From positions 124,001 to 188,000 of the forward strand of contig NW_020825289.1 in assembly GCF_003286085.1 (NCBI RefSeq): DNA of 64,000 nt, given 5' to 3'. Below are positions 53,270-63,511 of the stretch, piece after piece. The position numbers were made by a program, and so were the translations under genes. Origin of the DNA: Drosophila persimilis. Lineage: Eukaryota > Arthropoda > Insecta > Diptera > Drosophilidae. The notes under the pieces are model-generated. The model did not search any database. It had not been told where the DNA came from and saw only the letters and a list, made by a program, of their open reading frames with translations. How positions within the stretch are numbered: position 1 is the first letter of the stretch; each line of letters starts with the position of its first letter.

Positions 53270-54457
53270 ATGTCGCGACCACCAGACCCAAAATTGCTCA
53301 CACAGTGGGACAAAACAGCATTCTTAGAACCACAATACATATCAATAAACAGAAAAGATAACAAATCTTTCGAAAACACCTCCCCTTTTATAATAAAAAA
53401 AGTCGTAGACTACCAGTGTTGCGGTGAAGTAGACTCGGTTAAAAAAATCAGAGACGGATCACTTCTAGTCAAAACAAAAGGAACAGCCCCGGCTACTAGA
53501 CTTATGAAAATCACCAAATTCCACGACTTCGAAGTAATAGCAACCGAACACAAAACACTAAACTTCTCCAAAGGGGTAATCTACTCCAACGACTTGCGGA
53601 ACATTGATATAGACGAAATCAAAAAAGAACTCAAACCTCAAAAAGTCATTGACGCAACCAAAATACTTAAACAGAAAGACAACGTACTCCATGAAACCGG
53701 ACTCATCATCGTCACATTCGACACACCAACTCTACCTCAACATCTAATAATCGGTTATGAACGAGTGAACGTACGTCCTCAAACACCCCGCCCCCTTAAA
53801 TGCCACAACTGCCAAAAATACGGCCACCCTTCTAAATACTGCAGATCCCCAAAGATCTGTACTAACTGCTCAGAAGTGCACCCTGCTGACGATGAACTAT
53901 GCTCTAAGCCAAAGTTTTGCAGTAACTGCAAATTCAACACCGACATCCAGAATAACCACAGCCCCATAGACAAAAATTGCCCAGAATTCCTCAAACAAAA
54001 AGAAATCACAATAATCAAAACAATCGAAAAAGTAGACTTCACTACCGCAAAGAAAATTTACCATCAACGGAACCCCCATCAATCCACACCATACGCTGAA
54101 GTAGCCCGCCATCAACAACCAAAACCTCATCTCACTGAAACACCTACCTCATCATCGCCCACCTATAACCAATCACATCAAATAAGACCAATCAAAGACT
54201 ACGGAGACATCACCCCAAACACACATCCAATCAACCCTAAGCCAACTTCATCCCAACTACACCCCCCCAGTCAACAACAAGAAATGGATATGGACATCGA
54301 AACTACGCTAAAAATACCAAAAACTCGAAAACTATCCAAGATTCTGACCGTAAACTCAGAAGCCAGACTAAGGAAAAAGACAAACTTAACCTGGTTACCA
54401 AACACCTCAAAGCCAAAGATAAAACTGAAAAAAATAAGACCCCAAACGCAAACCTAG
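53270..54457 (+). CDS. I element ORF1 (gag-like nucleic-acid-binding protein)
   Basis: An intact 395-codon frame with ATG at 53270 in a fitting context. Residues ~60-165 form a compact domain (GEVDSVKKIRDGSLLVKTKG, ATRLMKITKFHDFEV). Three CCHC-type knuckles follow at ~178-235: CHNCQKYGHPSKYC, CTNCSEVHPADDELC, CSNCKFNTDI...C. The C-terminal third is Pro/Ser/Gln-rich and then basic (KTRKLSKIL, KLKKIRPQT). I ORF1p binds RNA and packages the transcript. Confidence 0.92.
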   Translation: MSRPPDPKLLTQWDKTAFLEPQYISINRKDNKSFENTSPFIIKKVVDYQCCGEVDSVKKIRDGSLLVKTKGTAPATRLMKITKFHDFEVIATEHKTLNFSKGVIYSNDLRNIDIDEIKKELKPQKVIDATKILKQKDNVLHETGLIIVTFDTPTLPQHLIIGYERVNVRPQTPRPLKCHNCQKYGHPSKYCRSPKICTNCSEVHPADDELCSKPKFCSNCKFNTDIQNNHSPIDKNCPEFLKQKEITIIKTIEKVDFTTAKKIYHQRNPHQSTPYAEVARHQQPKPHLTETPTSSSPTYNQSHQIRPIKDYGDITPNTHPINPKPTSSQLHPPSQQQEMDMDIETTLKIPKTRKLSKILTVNSEARLRKKTNLTWLPNTSKPKIKLKKIRPQTQT

Positions 54458-54587
54458 CCCTTTTATCAAATAATGCATTAGCAAACCAAATTTACAGCGA
54501 AGACGATCTTTAAATATCAACCCAAACTAGTAATTACCACTAAGCCCTATCACTAAGAAAACAAAACACTACTCCCACTAACTTATA

Positions 54588-55400
54588 ATGCTCAAAATAA
54601 TCCAATGGAACATCCACGGATACAAGAATAATTATATAAAACTACAAACACTCATGAAATCCCACAACCCTCAAATTATTGCATTACATGAAACCCACAT
54701 AACGAACCCCATCTCACTCCCAATCCCAATTAACTTTAGCCTATACTGCAACAACAACCCCACAAATGCTTTCGGTGGCACAGCTCTCCTCATTCACAAC
54801 TCCATCTCCCATACCCAAATTCAACTCAACTCAGACTTTGACGCAGTAGGCGTCACCATAAGGTCCAAATCAAACCTCAATATCATATCCGCCTACATCT
54901 CCCCTAACAAATCCTTCAACACCCGTAACCTCCAAAACGTCCTCACCCCGGCAAACGACCACACCATTGTCCTAGGAGACTTCAACAGCTGGCACCCTTA
55001 CTGGGGCTCACCTAAGGCCAACTGCAGAGGGAAAACAATAGCCTCATTCCTAGACCGCTCGAACTTCATCCTACTTAATGACAATACTCCGACCCACTTC
55101 TCAACACACAACACATTTACCCACATCGATCTCTCACTTGCAACATCCAGAATTGCTCCAGAGATCCTCTGGCAAGTGATAGATGACCTTTACGGTTCTG
55201 ACCACTTTCCCATCTTACTTACACTATTCAACACTCCCTCTCCCTATCCCCCCTCCCCCTTCACCACTAAACCTACTTTCAATCTCAAAAACGCAGACTG
55301 GGACCTCTTCAGGAAACATACAGCCCGCTCCATCTCCACAACCCAATCAGATAACAATGTCAATAGAGAAGCCGCCCTAATAAAAAAAATACTTATCAAG
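54588..55400 (+). pseudogene. I element ORF2: endonuclease (frameshift at its end)
   Basis: ATG at 54588. APE-type endonuclease: LKIIQWNIHGYKNNYIKL, IIALHETHI (catalytic Glu), AFGGTALLIHN, ISAYISPN, TIVLGDFNSWHPYWG, and DDLYGSDHFPILL (SDH). Near 55398 the frame is lost in an A-rich run (aaaaaaat). The downstream linker (WWNKQ, LKRDKAVKWNYLKH) lies in another frame until 55931. The original frame stays open by chance to 55502. Confidence 0.88.
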
Positions 55401-57211
55401 GTGCCCACCGTTCTATCCCACAAAACACCACCTTCTCTCTCACCCGCACTGTTCCCTGGTGGAACAAACAACTTTCACTCCTCAAAAGAGACAAAGCCGT
55501 AAAATGGAACTACCTCAAGCACAACATTAGCAACCATAACATTATAGAATACAAAAAATCAAAAGCGTGTTTTAAAAGAGCAATTAGAGAAGCCAAACGA
55601 AAATCGATCCTTGAGTTCACAACCCATATACACCCAAACTCAGATCCAACCACAAAATGGTCCAACATCAGACGTCTCTGCGTTCTTAACCCCACTAAAA
55701 ATATCCATGCCATTCACAACCCGTACACCCAATCACAAACAACCTGTCCCGAAATAGCCAACTCCTTTGCCCAGACATGGTCAGAAGAAGCAGACGACCT
55801 CAACTTCTCCCCAACATTCCTGTCCAACAAACTCCTCATTAATACCCCTTCTAACTATAACCCAACACCATCAGCCCTAGAAATCGAGAAAGACATAACA
55901 TTAATCGAATACACATCAGCACTGTCCACCTTGAAAGGCAACACTCCTGGTCTAGACCGAATTTCTTACTCTATGCTAAAGAACTCACCCTACCCTCTCA
56001 AAACCAGAATCCTAGCCCTTTACAACAAGATACTCGACTCCTCCATCCCACAATCCCTTAAACTCAGCCTAGTCCTTCCCATCTTAAAACCACAAAAGCC
56101 CCAAACCGATATCAAATCTTACAGACCCATCTCCCTAAACTCATGCCTAGCCAAAACTCTGGACAAGATTGTCGCAAAAAGGTTGTGGTGGTTTGTTTTA
56201 AATAACAACCTGATCCACAACAACCAACTAGGGTTCAAAAGAGGCAAATCTGTACTAGACAGTCTACTTTATGTAGACCACCTAGCTACCAGAGCTATCG
56301 CCCTGAAAAAACACCTCACAGTCATCTCGCTGGACTTCACCAAAGCCTTCGACAGAATTGGTATTCACACCGTAATAAACCAACTAAAAAAATGGAAAGT
56401 AGGGCCACGAATACTTAATTATGTTAAGAAGTTTATGTCCAACAGTAAAATCCTCGTCAAAACCGGCAGAAGCTTATCAAATATCTTCCCTCTAAATAAT
56501 GGCATTCCCCAAGGCTCCCCAATATCCGTCATCCTTTTCCTCATAGCTTACAACTCACTCACCGATATCATCTCCCTCCACAAACAAATCAAATTTTGCG
56601 CGTACGCCGACGACTTCCACCTACTCATCAATCACAACAAACAAAAAAGTCCCACAACTAACATCCAAACAATATTTAACCAAATAGACGACTGGTGCAA
56701 CCACTCAGGCTCAATCCTCTCTAAAGAAAAATCCCAACTCCTTCATATATGCCGCAAACACAACTGCAAACCCAAGATACTCACCGGTGGCACAACCATC
56801 CAAGCTACCGACACACTCAGAATCCTTGGGCTCACAATCAACACCAAATACAATTGGATCTCTCACATCAACAAACTCAAAGTTGACCTCGCTAAGCCAC
56901 TAGGCATTATCAAACACCTCTCGTCCTTAAAATACAACTGCCACACCTCATCACTTGTACAAATTATCAAATCTCTAATCATATCCAAAGTCGACTTCTG
57001 CCTCCCCATATACGGTTACGCACCAAAAAGCCAGCTTAACCGCCTGAAATCTACGATAAACGCAGCAACAAGAGCCGCCCTGGGTGCATTCCGCACCACA
57101 CCCACTAACAACCTTCTATCCGAAGCCAACCTACACACCTTGGAAAACAAGCGAGATTTTCTAACTGGCAAAATATTTAAAAACCTCATCCACGCTAAAG
57201 ACACCCCCTAA
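55401..57211 (+). pseudogene. I element ORF2: reverse transcriptase
   Basis: Linker, then RT in a frame open through 57211: TPGLDRISYSMLKNSPY, SYRPISLNSCLAKTLDKIV, QLGFKRGKSVLDSLLYVD, VISLDFTKAFDRIGIHTV (Asp), GIPQGSPISVILFLIAYN and KFCAYADDFHLLIN (YADD). Thumb: LRILGLTINTKYNWISHINKL. A TAA at about 57209 interrupts before RNase H, without frame change. All RT catalytic residues are kept. Confidence 0.9.
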
Positions 57212-58270
57212 ACTCACTCCCAAAAAACCAAAAAAAAAAAACACAGACTGCTTAGCACGATTGACAGACCCAAACAAATATTCCAGAATAACCTCATACC
57301 GTTCTCCCCGATTAAAACCTCCAACACCAATAAATTCAACATGACAACCATCCTTAAAGCAACCAACATCACCCTATCCAAACACGATAAAAACACCACC
57401 CCCCCAATAGTCTTCCACCAACTCTTCCACTCCATCAAATCCAACCTCCACCAACACACCTTCCTATACACAGACGGGTCCAAAGCAGCAGGCATTACCA
57501 GCTATAGCATCTGCAAGGAGACATCAACCATAAAATCCGGACTACTTCCACAGTACTCCTCAGTCCTTTCCAGCGAAATCATAGCTATCCACGAAGCCAT
57601 TTTACTAAGCCGCAACAAACGCGGAAGATACGCTATCTGCACTGATTCACTCTCCTCTATATCCGCAATTACCAATCCCAACAACTCTTCGTACTACCCC
57701 ACCACAATCCGTAACCTCGTCACCAAACTTTTCCCAAAAATAACAATTATATGGATACCTAGCCACATTGGCATAAAAGGGAACGAAATTGCTAACACCG
57801 CAGCCAAAACTACCTCCAAACTACCCCTCATATATACCCCCAACCATAATTCTAACGACATCTCACTATTCCTTAAGAAAATCCTCATATCCAAACAAAC
57901 AGACCTTCTCACTAAGACTTCCCCCTGGTACCAACAAGTTATCAACCTATCTTCCACTCATCCTCCCCCCAAACTCCTAAACAACCTTAACAGAAGACAC
58001 CAAGTCATCCTAAATAGATTGAGACTAGGGCACACAAGACTCACCAATGCCCACTACATGGATAAAACATCCTCCAACGCATGCCCACTGTGCCACAACC
58101 CAACTATAGACATAAGACACATACTATACACATGCCCCGCCCTCTCTCTTCAAAGATCCTCAATATTCCATAACACCGACCCCATGCAATACATCTCCAA
58201 CCCTAACAACAAAAACGCAAAAATAGTCCTCAACTATCTAGAACAATCTAAAATCATTCACTACATATAA
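57212..58270 (+). CDS. I element ORF2: RNase H and C-terminal knuckle
   Basis: Same frame as RT after the TAA at 57209. RNase H I motifs in order: FLYTDGSKAAGI (Asp), SVLSSEIIAIHEAILLS (Glu), YAICTDSLSSISAI (Asp), IIWIPSHIGIKGNEIAN (His-Asn-Glu region). The end has CPLCHNPTIDIRHILYTCPAL, a CCHC-like knuckle. It stops naturally at 58268-58270, followed by ~235 bases of 3' untranslated DNA and the tail. Confidence 0.88.
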   Translation, partial: THSQKTKKKKHRLLSTIDRPKQIFQNNLIPFSPIKTSNTNKFNMTTILKATNITLSKHDKNTTPPIVFHQLFHSIKSNLHQHTFLYTDGSKAAGITSYSICKETSTIKSGLLPQYSSVLSSEIIAIHEAILLSRNKRGRYAICTDSLSSISAITNPNNSSYYPTTIRNLVTKLFPKITIIWIPSHIGIKGNEIANTAAKTTSKLPLIYTPNHNSNDISLFLKKILISKQTDLLTKTSPWYQQVINLSSTHPPPKLLNNLNRRHQVILNRLRLGHTRLTNAHYMDKTSSNACPLCHNPTIDIRHILYTCPALSLQRSSIFHNTDPMQYISNPNNKNAKIVLNYLEQSKIIHYI

Positions 58271-58505
58271 CCTCATAAACAATCATCCCTGTACATATAC
58301 ATATACACAATTAGTATTTTAGATAATAGTTCCTCCACAACATATAATAACGTATAGAACCAACCCTGTACATATGTATATAAGCACATACATCCTCAAA
58401 CGTAAATTAATACTATAGTGAGCTTAAGGCCTCAACAGCTATAGCCACACCCTGTTAATACCTAGTTTTAACTAGTTATTAGCTTTATATAAATAAATAA
58501 AAAAA

Positions 58506-59260
58506 ACAGTTCAGGGGATAGGGTATAGCAAAGGGAGTTATAATTATGGCATAAAACCCTAAAAGGTTCATAATAGGCATAATTAGACCTACATATGGGT
58601 AAACGGATAAGCCTAAAAGTACGGGTAGGTCTAGATGGAACGGCCAAGTCAATCTGACCCAGGAGAGTTTGGGAGTCAACAATCCCGAGAAGGAGCTTGT
58701 GCACGAACATTACGCCATTGCATATTCTGCGATGGTGCACCGACGGCAGGTCAATAAGATTTAGCCTAGTCCGGTAGGGTGGCAAGATTCTACCCGAGTC
58801 CCAGTTAAAGCTACGAAGGGCAAAGATTAAAAATTGCTCTTTATATTGCTCCACACACAAGAACAATACTCCAATATAGCCCGTACTAACCAATTCGTAA
58901 CGTACGGGTCGTCAAACTCCTTGGACCAACGCTTGATGAACGCTCAAACACCCTAAGTTTTATTTACTGTTGCAGATATAGGGATTTTAAAGCACATGCA
59001 TCACGATGCATCTTATGATCAAAAAAGACTCCGAGGTCATTTGAACTCGAAATTCGCTCGAGGACATGATTTCCTAGAACATATGAGACAAAATGTGGAG
59101 CGCGACGGTAAAAAGTCATAAGTTTGCATTTGGAAAGGTTCAGAAAAAGAAGATTAGTTGAACACCACAATAGTAGCTCACTTAGATCCAGTTGAAGGCG
59201 TGTGTGCAAATACCAATCAGAGTAAGACAGACAGATTTTAACATCATCAGCATACATTAG
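58506..59260 (-). mobile_element. Family B LINE, RT C-terminal part
   Basis: Minus-strand frames 59344-58964 (LMYADDVKICLSYSD, LLLWCSTNLLFLNLSKCKLMTF, SSNDLGVFFDHKM) and 58893-58468 (QFLIFALRSFNWDSGRILPP, VMFVHKLLLGIVDSQTLLG) give RT palm to C-terminus, YADD intact but in two frames. It is related to, but distinct from, the CR1 copies at 19640 and 40938. The LTR of the 412-type element replaces it at 59261. Confidence 0.75.
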
Positions 59261-59742
59261 TGTAGTGTAGTATGTTGTATGCCAAATAAGCATATGCCCA
59301 CCGTATTGTAGTGTATACAATATGTCAAGTGGTCGTATGTCCAAAGTTAATGTAGAGTATCACGCTCATAAACATAAAGACACTTTGACGCAATGTTAAT
59401 GTAACATAGCCACACTCAAGAGCCGTAATACGATCAGTCCCTTATGTGTGGACTGGCCTGCAGCGTGAGAGCTGCAGTGTCGGCAATATATTCCAAGTGG
59501 CCAAATGAGCATTCCAATGTATATGCATATACATTCTTACAAACATAAATATACACATACATATGGCATGCTACATGATCCCGTTCTGCCGCTGCCCTTA
59601 GCGACAGAACCCAACCAAGAACATTATGTACTTTAGGCTAAATAAGTTTATGAAGAATAAATTGAATCCATTCCGAATACAACCCGAAGAAAGAACAGAA
59701 GTGTTTTCGCTGTTTCAATTCGATTACGATTCCATTTCTACA
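59261..59742 (+). repeat. 5' LTR of the 412-type element
   Basis: 482 bp with TG...CA ends. tatgcatatacattctt and agaataaattgaatcc blocks lie inside, the latter a polyadenylation-like context. Its partner LTR is outside the window. Confidence 0.8.
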
Positions 59743-59760
59743 TGGCTACCGTGACAGGAC
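59743..59760 (+). promoter_or_regulatory. Primer-binding site, tRNA-Arg type
   Basis: tggctaccgtgacaggac, one base from the TGGCGACCGTGACAGGAC site I recall for 412 and mdg1. Confidence 0.75.
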
Positions 59761-59862
59761 ACACGTAAATGTTAGAAGTAAAAACATTACAACAGCACGC
59801 AGATTCCAAAGATTGCCCGAAATATATAAAACCGATCGAAAAGATACAATAAAAGTGAACTA

Positions 59863-60018
59863 GAAAGTGATGTGTACCAGATTGTAGTCCAACAATTCAA
59901 ATACAGGATGTGACAAACTTGCCAAATAACAATTTTCATTTAAAGTGATGTGTACCAAATTGCAGTCCAACAATTCAAATACAGAATGTGACAAACTTGC
60001 CAAATAACAATTTTTATT
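59863..60018 (+). repeat. 78-bp tandem duplication in the 412-type leader
   Basis: Two head-to-tail units beginning aaagtgatgtgtacca (59864 and 59942) and ending caaataacaattt..att, with a few base differences (cag/caa, gtagt/gcagt, agga/agaa). Confidence 0.9.
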
Positions 60019-60049
60019 CATCGCCAGGCGGAAGAAAATTTAAAAGACA

Positions 60050-60313
60050 GCGCAACATAAAGCGCATGGGCAACAAAAAAAAAAAAAAAACCCTGTGCGA
60101 AGACCAGCACCGGCTCCACCAGACCCAGCAAGGGACAATAATAAAAGTGCGAGTGGCATAGGACCGCCCCTTGCACCGTCGATGGACAGTAACACGAAAA
60201 CACCAGCAGCAGAAAATATACAAGACTTCGCCGACGCTGCTCCTACTGAGCAGCCTACAAGAGGCTTTAGAAGTGTATCCTACCGCAGGACCACGCCCAC
60301 TCACAATAGCTGA
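60050..60313 (+). pseudogene. Small leader reading frame of the 412-type element
   Basis: A frame 60095-60313 with a Pro/Ala-rich sequence (MRRPAPAPPDPARDNNK, ENIQDFADAAPTEQPTRGF) preceded by a Lys-rich stretch over a 16-A run at 60076. 412-type elements have small leader frames, so this may be a broken one. Function unknown. Confidence 0.4.
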
Positions 60314-60449
60314 GTACAGGGCTCCCAGCAAAAGAAGCTAAAACCCAAAACCTAACGAGGAGGAGAAGTAAGGAAACTTCTAACCCAAAAACATTTTCAG
60401 CTTAACTTAATACTTGTTTATTGCACGCAGAAAACGAATACAATTTTAT

Positions 60450-61630
60450 GGAATGGCCATCAACAAGAATACAGTAATAAAAGCAGAAACGCTAATACAC
60501 CATGTCAATAACATAGTAGCACAATATAATAGAATCACACAATTAGTAAGTTCTCGAGATAACAAGCTAACTAGTGAAAACCAGCATCAATGCTAAAGGC
60601 TATTACGATCATTGAATACAAGGTTGACAACCATTGCAGAAAGATGAGGTATTGAGATACATGTCCCAAAAAGTCTAGGTTCGTTAGCTCATTTTGATGA
60701 AAGTCAACTAGACAATATAGATGAATCAAAGCCGATAATAGACACTGAAGTCGAAAGCGACACAGAATTAAATCCTCAATTAGAAAGTATAGACCTTTGC
60801 AAAGATATAATAGACACCGACGTCGGAAGCGACTCGGAACTAAAAACCGAAATGACAATATCAGACAAAATGAACCAAGTAGAAAAAGATCGGCAGTACG
60901 TGAAACTAGTCTCATCCTCTATCCCAGAGTTTGACGGCAGTAAACAGTCTCTTCAACGTTTCTTAACAGCGTTAAAAAACACGGATAGGACTAAAGGAGA
61001 TCAAGAAGATCTAGCCATTGAAGTTATCAAATCAAAGATAACGGGATCTATCCTTTATAAAGTCCAAAGTGAACAAACGATCAATGGCATAATCCAAAAG
61101 CTTAATGATAACGTCAAGGGAGAATTAAACAAAAAGGAAAAACGGCATCTCAATATACCACCGATATTGACAATCTGCGCAAGCAGCTCGATGAAGGGCT
61201 AGACGCAGATAACGCCAACAAATTTTCGATGAAAGAGTCCATAGCAGCCATGACTCGCAATTGTGAGCATGACAAGCTGCGCCTAATACTTGAAGCAGGC
61301 AAATTCAATACTTTCAACGACGCAATGGGTAAATACATCCATTGCAGCACCGAAATAACTGGAAATGCCAGCACAGTATTTCATTACAGAGGCAACAGTG
61401 GTCGCGGTTATCGAAGAAGTTACAATAACCGCGGCAATAATAGATCGAACAGAAGTAATTACCAAAACAGAGGTAATTACTATAGTAACAATAACCAAAA
61501 TAATTACAGAAGCAATTATAGAGGCCAAAATAGAGGAAACTCTAGGGGCCAGGGCAACTCAAACAGAGGCCAAAACAATGCCAACAATGTAAATGTACGA
61601 GCTACTGAAAGTAGTTCGGAAAACCAATAA
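60450..61630 (+). pseudogene. gag: 412-type gag, broken
   Basis: From about 60452: MAINKNTVIKAETLIHHVNN and RITQLVSSRDNKL (N-terminus, ends in a stop at 60596). An acidic region follows in another frame, then 60852-61160 with SSSIPEFDGSKQSLQRFLTAL (capsid start) and IEVIKSKITGSIL. After a further shift 61229-61630 gives CEHDKLRLILEAGKFNTFNDAM and a C-terminal Arg/Asn/Gly-rich tail with repeated RGN/NYRSNYRGQN-type units instead of a CCHC knuckle, as in the mdg1 group. At least three lesions. Confidence 0.75.
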
Positions 61631-61689
61631 ACCCCTTAAGATATTCAAATTGTGCGATAGTATACAACATCAATCTTAGTTCAGGAATA

Positions 61690-62394
61690 TTTATAAAGCT
61701 TAAAAATTTGAAAACAGGTAATACATTTACCTTATTAATAGATACTGGTGCAGACATTTCAATACTAAAAGAAAATATCGATATTTTTGATAATGTTAAT
61801 GTTAACATATCAACCAAAATATCAGGAATCGGCGAAGGTTCAGTTTTTTCAAAAGGTTTAGCATTCGTAGAATTATCTACAGGAAAGTATATAATACCAC
61901 ACGATTATCATTTAGTTGAACAAAACTTTCCAATCCCTAGCGATGGCATTATAGGTATAGACTTCATTAAAAAATTCAATTGCCTATTAGATTGTACACA
62001 TACTAGTGACACTCTAATACTACGGCCAAACAATCTTAACTTCCCAATAAACATACCTATCACACACACTTGTGATAATAATGCCACAATTCTTCCAGCA
62101 CGCGCTGAAGTTGTCCGACAAATTAAATTAGCGTCAACAGAACATATTGTTCTAGTCCCGAATCAAGAAATTGAGGACGGAATATTCATTGGAAATACAA
62201 TTCCCAATAAAAACAACATTTTTGTCCGAGTGTTGAATACAATAAATTCAACTAAAATCCTAAATATTAATAAAATAAAAACCGAAATGCTAAGTGACTA
62301 TGATATAGTCCAAGAAATTAGCAAGGATAGACACGAAGATGTCATGAAAAAGCTAACTAAAAACTTGCCGCCACTATTTAAAACAAAACTAAAC
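61690..62394 (+). pseudogene. pol: 412-type pol: protease and connector, cut by DINE-1
   Basis: The frame from about 61690 includes FTLLIDTGADISILKENI (catalytic DTG) and GIIGIDFIKKFNCLLDC (second retropepsin motif), then a connector. The frame ends artificially within the DINE-1 at 62454; the real coding part breaks at about 62394, and pol resumes in the RT fingers at 63512. No other lesion is seen in this stretch. Confidence 0.85.
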
Positions 62395-63511
62395 GAGGGG
62401 GAGCGTTGTGAGTTGCTGCGGACACCGCAACTCTACGGTTATACCCGATACTAAGTCAGTATGGCTCTCCTCCGGCAGACGCCGCTAATATTTAACGACA
62501 CGACAAAGAGTGCGTGCGAGAGAGACAGAAAATCTGTCTGAGCGTGACGTCGGGCGCTGCGTAGCCACTGCAAATTGATTTGTTCCTTTTGGCTATAAAA
62601 ATGATCTGATCTGATCCAGATTCAGCAATCTAATAGATATGGTCATTATCTATGATTCTGCGTTTTTAGTTTTCTCAAATCTGCAATACTGTGGATGCAA
62701 CAGATTTTCGTCCTTTGTGGGGGCGGATGGGGGTAGGGCGAAATTCTGAGATATACGTTTTATAGTGACATCTTAAAGGAGTGTGTGTACCAAATTTGGT
62801 TACTCTAGCCTTAATAGTCTCTGAGATTTGTGGTTGCCTCAGATTTTCGTCCTTTGCGGGGGCGGAAGGGGGTGTGGCGAAATTTGGACATGAAACGGTC
62901 AAGGTCCGATATCACAGGAGTGTGGATACCAAATTTGGTTGCTCTGGCTTTTATAGGTTCTGAGATCCTTGAACTCATATTTTGCAATTGGCAAAACCGA
63001 CCATGAAACCTGTGTGTTAGAGTGAGACAGAGCGAGAAAGAGTGAAATTGTTTTCGTGATTCTGGCTGTAATAATTATACGATTTTGCACTCTAGAAGAT
63101 ATAGTCATCTTCTACGATTCTGCGTTTTTAGTTTTCTCGTATCGTCGAAATTGTGGATGCCACAGATTTTCGCCCTTTGTGGGGGCGGAAGTGGGCGGGG
63201 CAAAGTTTTGAAATATTTTTGGAGCAGTGACATATCACAGAAGTCTGGATCCAAAACATCGTTGCTCTAGCTCTTATTCTCTTTGAGCATTAGGCGCTGA
63301 AGGGGACGGACAGACGGACAGACGGACGGACGGACAGACGGACGGACAGACGGACAGACAGACATGGCTCAATCGACTCGGCTATTGATGCTGATCAAGA
63401 ATATATATACTTTATGGGGTCGGAAACGATTCCTTCTGGACGTTACACACATCCACTTTTACCACAAATCTAATATACCCCAATACTCATTTTGAGTATC
63501 GGGTATAAAAA
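62395..63511 (-). mobile_element. DINE-1/INE-1, longest copy, both ends present
   Basis: Reading the minus strand: 5' end tttttatacccgatactcaa at 63511, accccataaag and tatata blocks, a gtctgtccgt microsatellite (about 63363-63305), then three related internal units carrying gcccccacaaaggacgaaaa-like sequence (near 63180, 62860 and 62720), then the 3' block ending in the hairpin gagttgcggtgtccgcagcaactc and ccccctcg at 62395. The insertion interrupts the 412-type pol cleanly. Confidence 0.9.

Larger units (their letters stand above)
53076..58505 (+). mobile_element. I element (I factor type LINE), nearly full length (5430 bp)
   Basis: Starts cagtgccagtc, resembling the I factor 5' end, and ends in a taaataaataaaaaaa tail, close to the TAA-repeat tail of I. 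ORF1 is open; ORF2 has one frameshift and one stop. A 12-bp target duplication flanks it. Length fits the ~5.4 kb of D. melanogaster I. Confidence 0.9.

Noticed and set aside
60014..60331. 105-codon minus-strand frame
   Set aside because: Antisense of the 412-type leader; no homology signature.
63300..63370. gacagacggacgg run as a CRISPR-like or satellite array
   Set aside because: It is the standard microsatellite of DINE-1 and appears in the other DINE-1 copies of the window.
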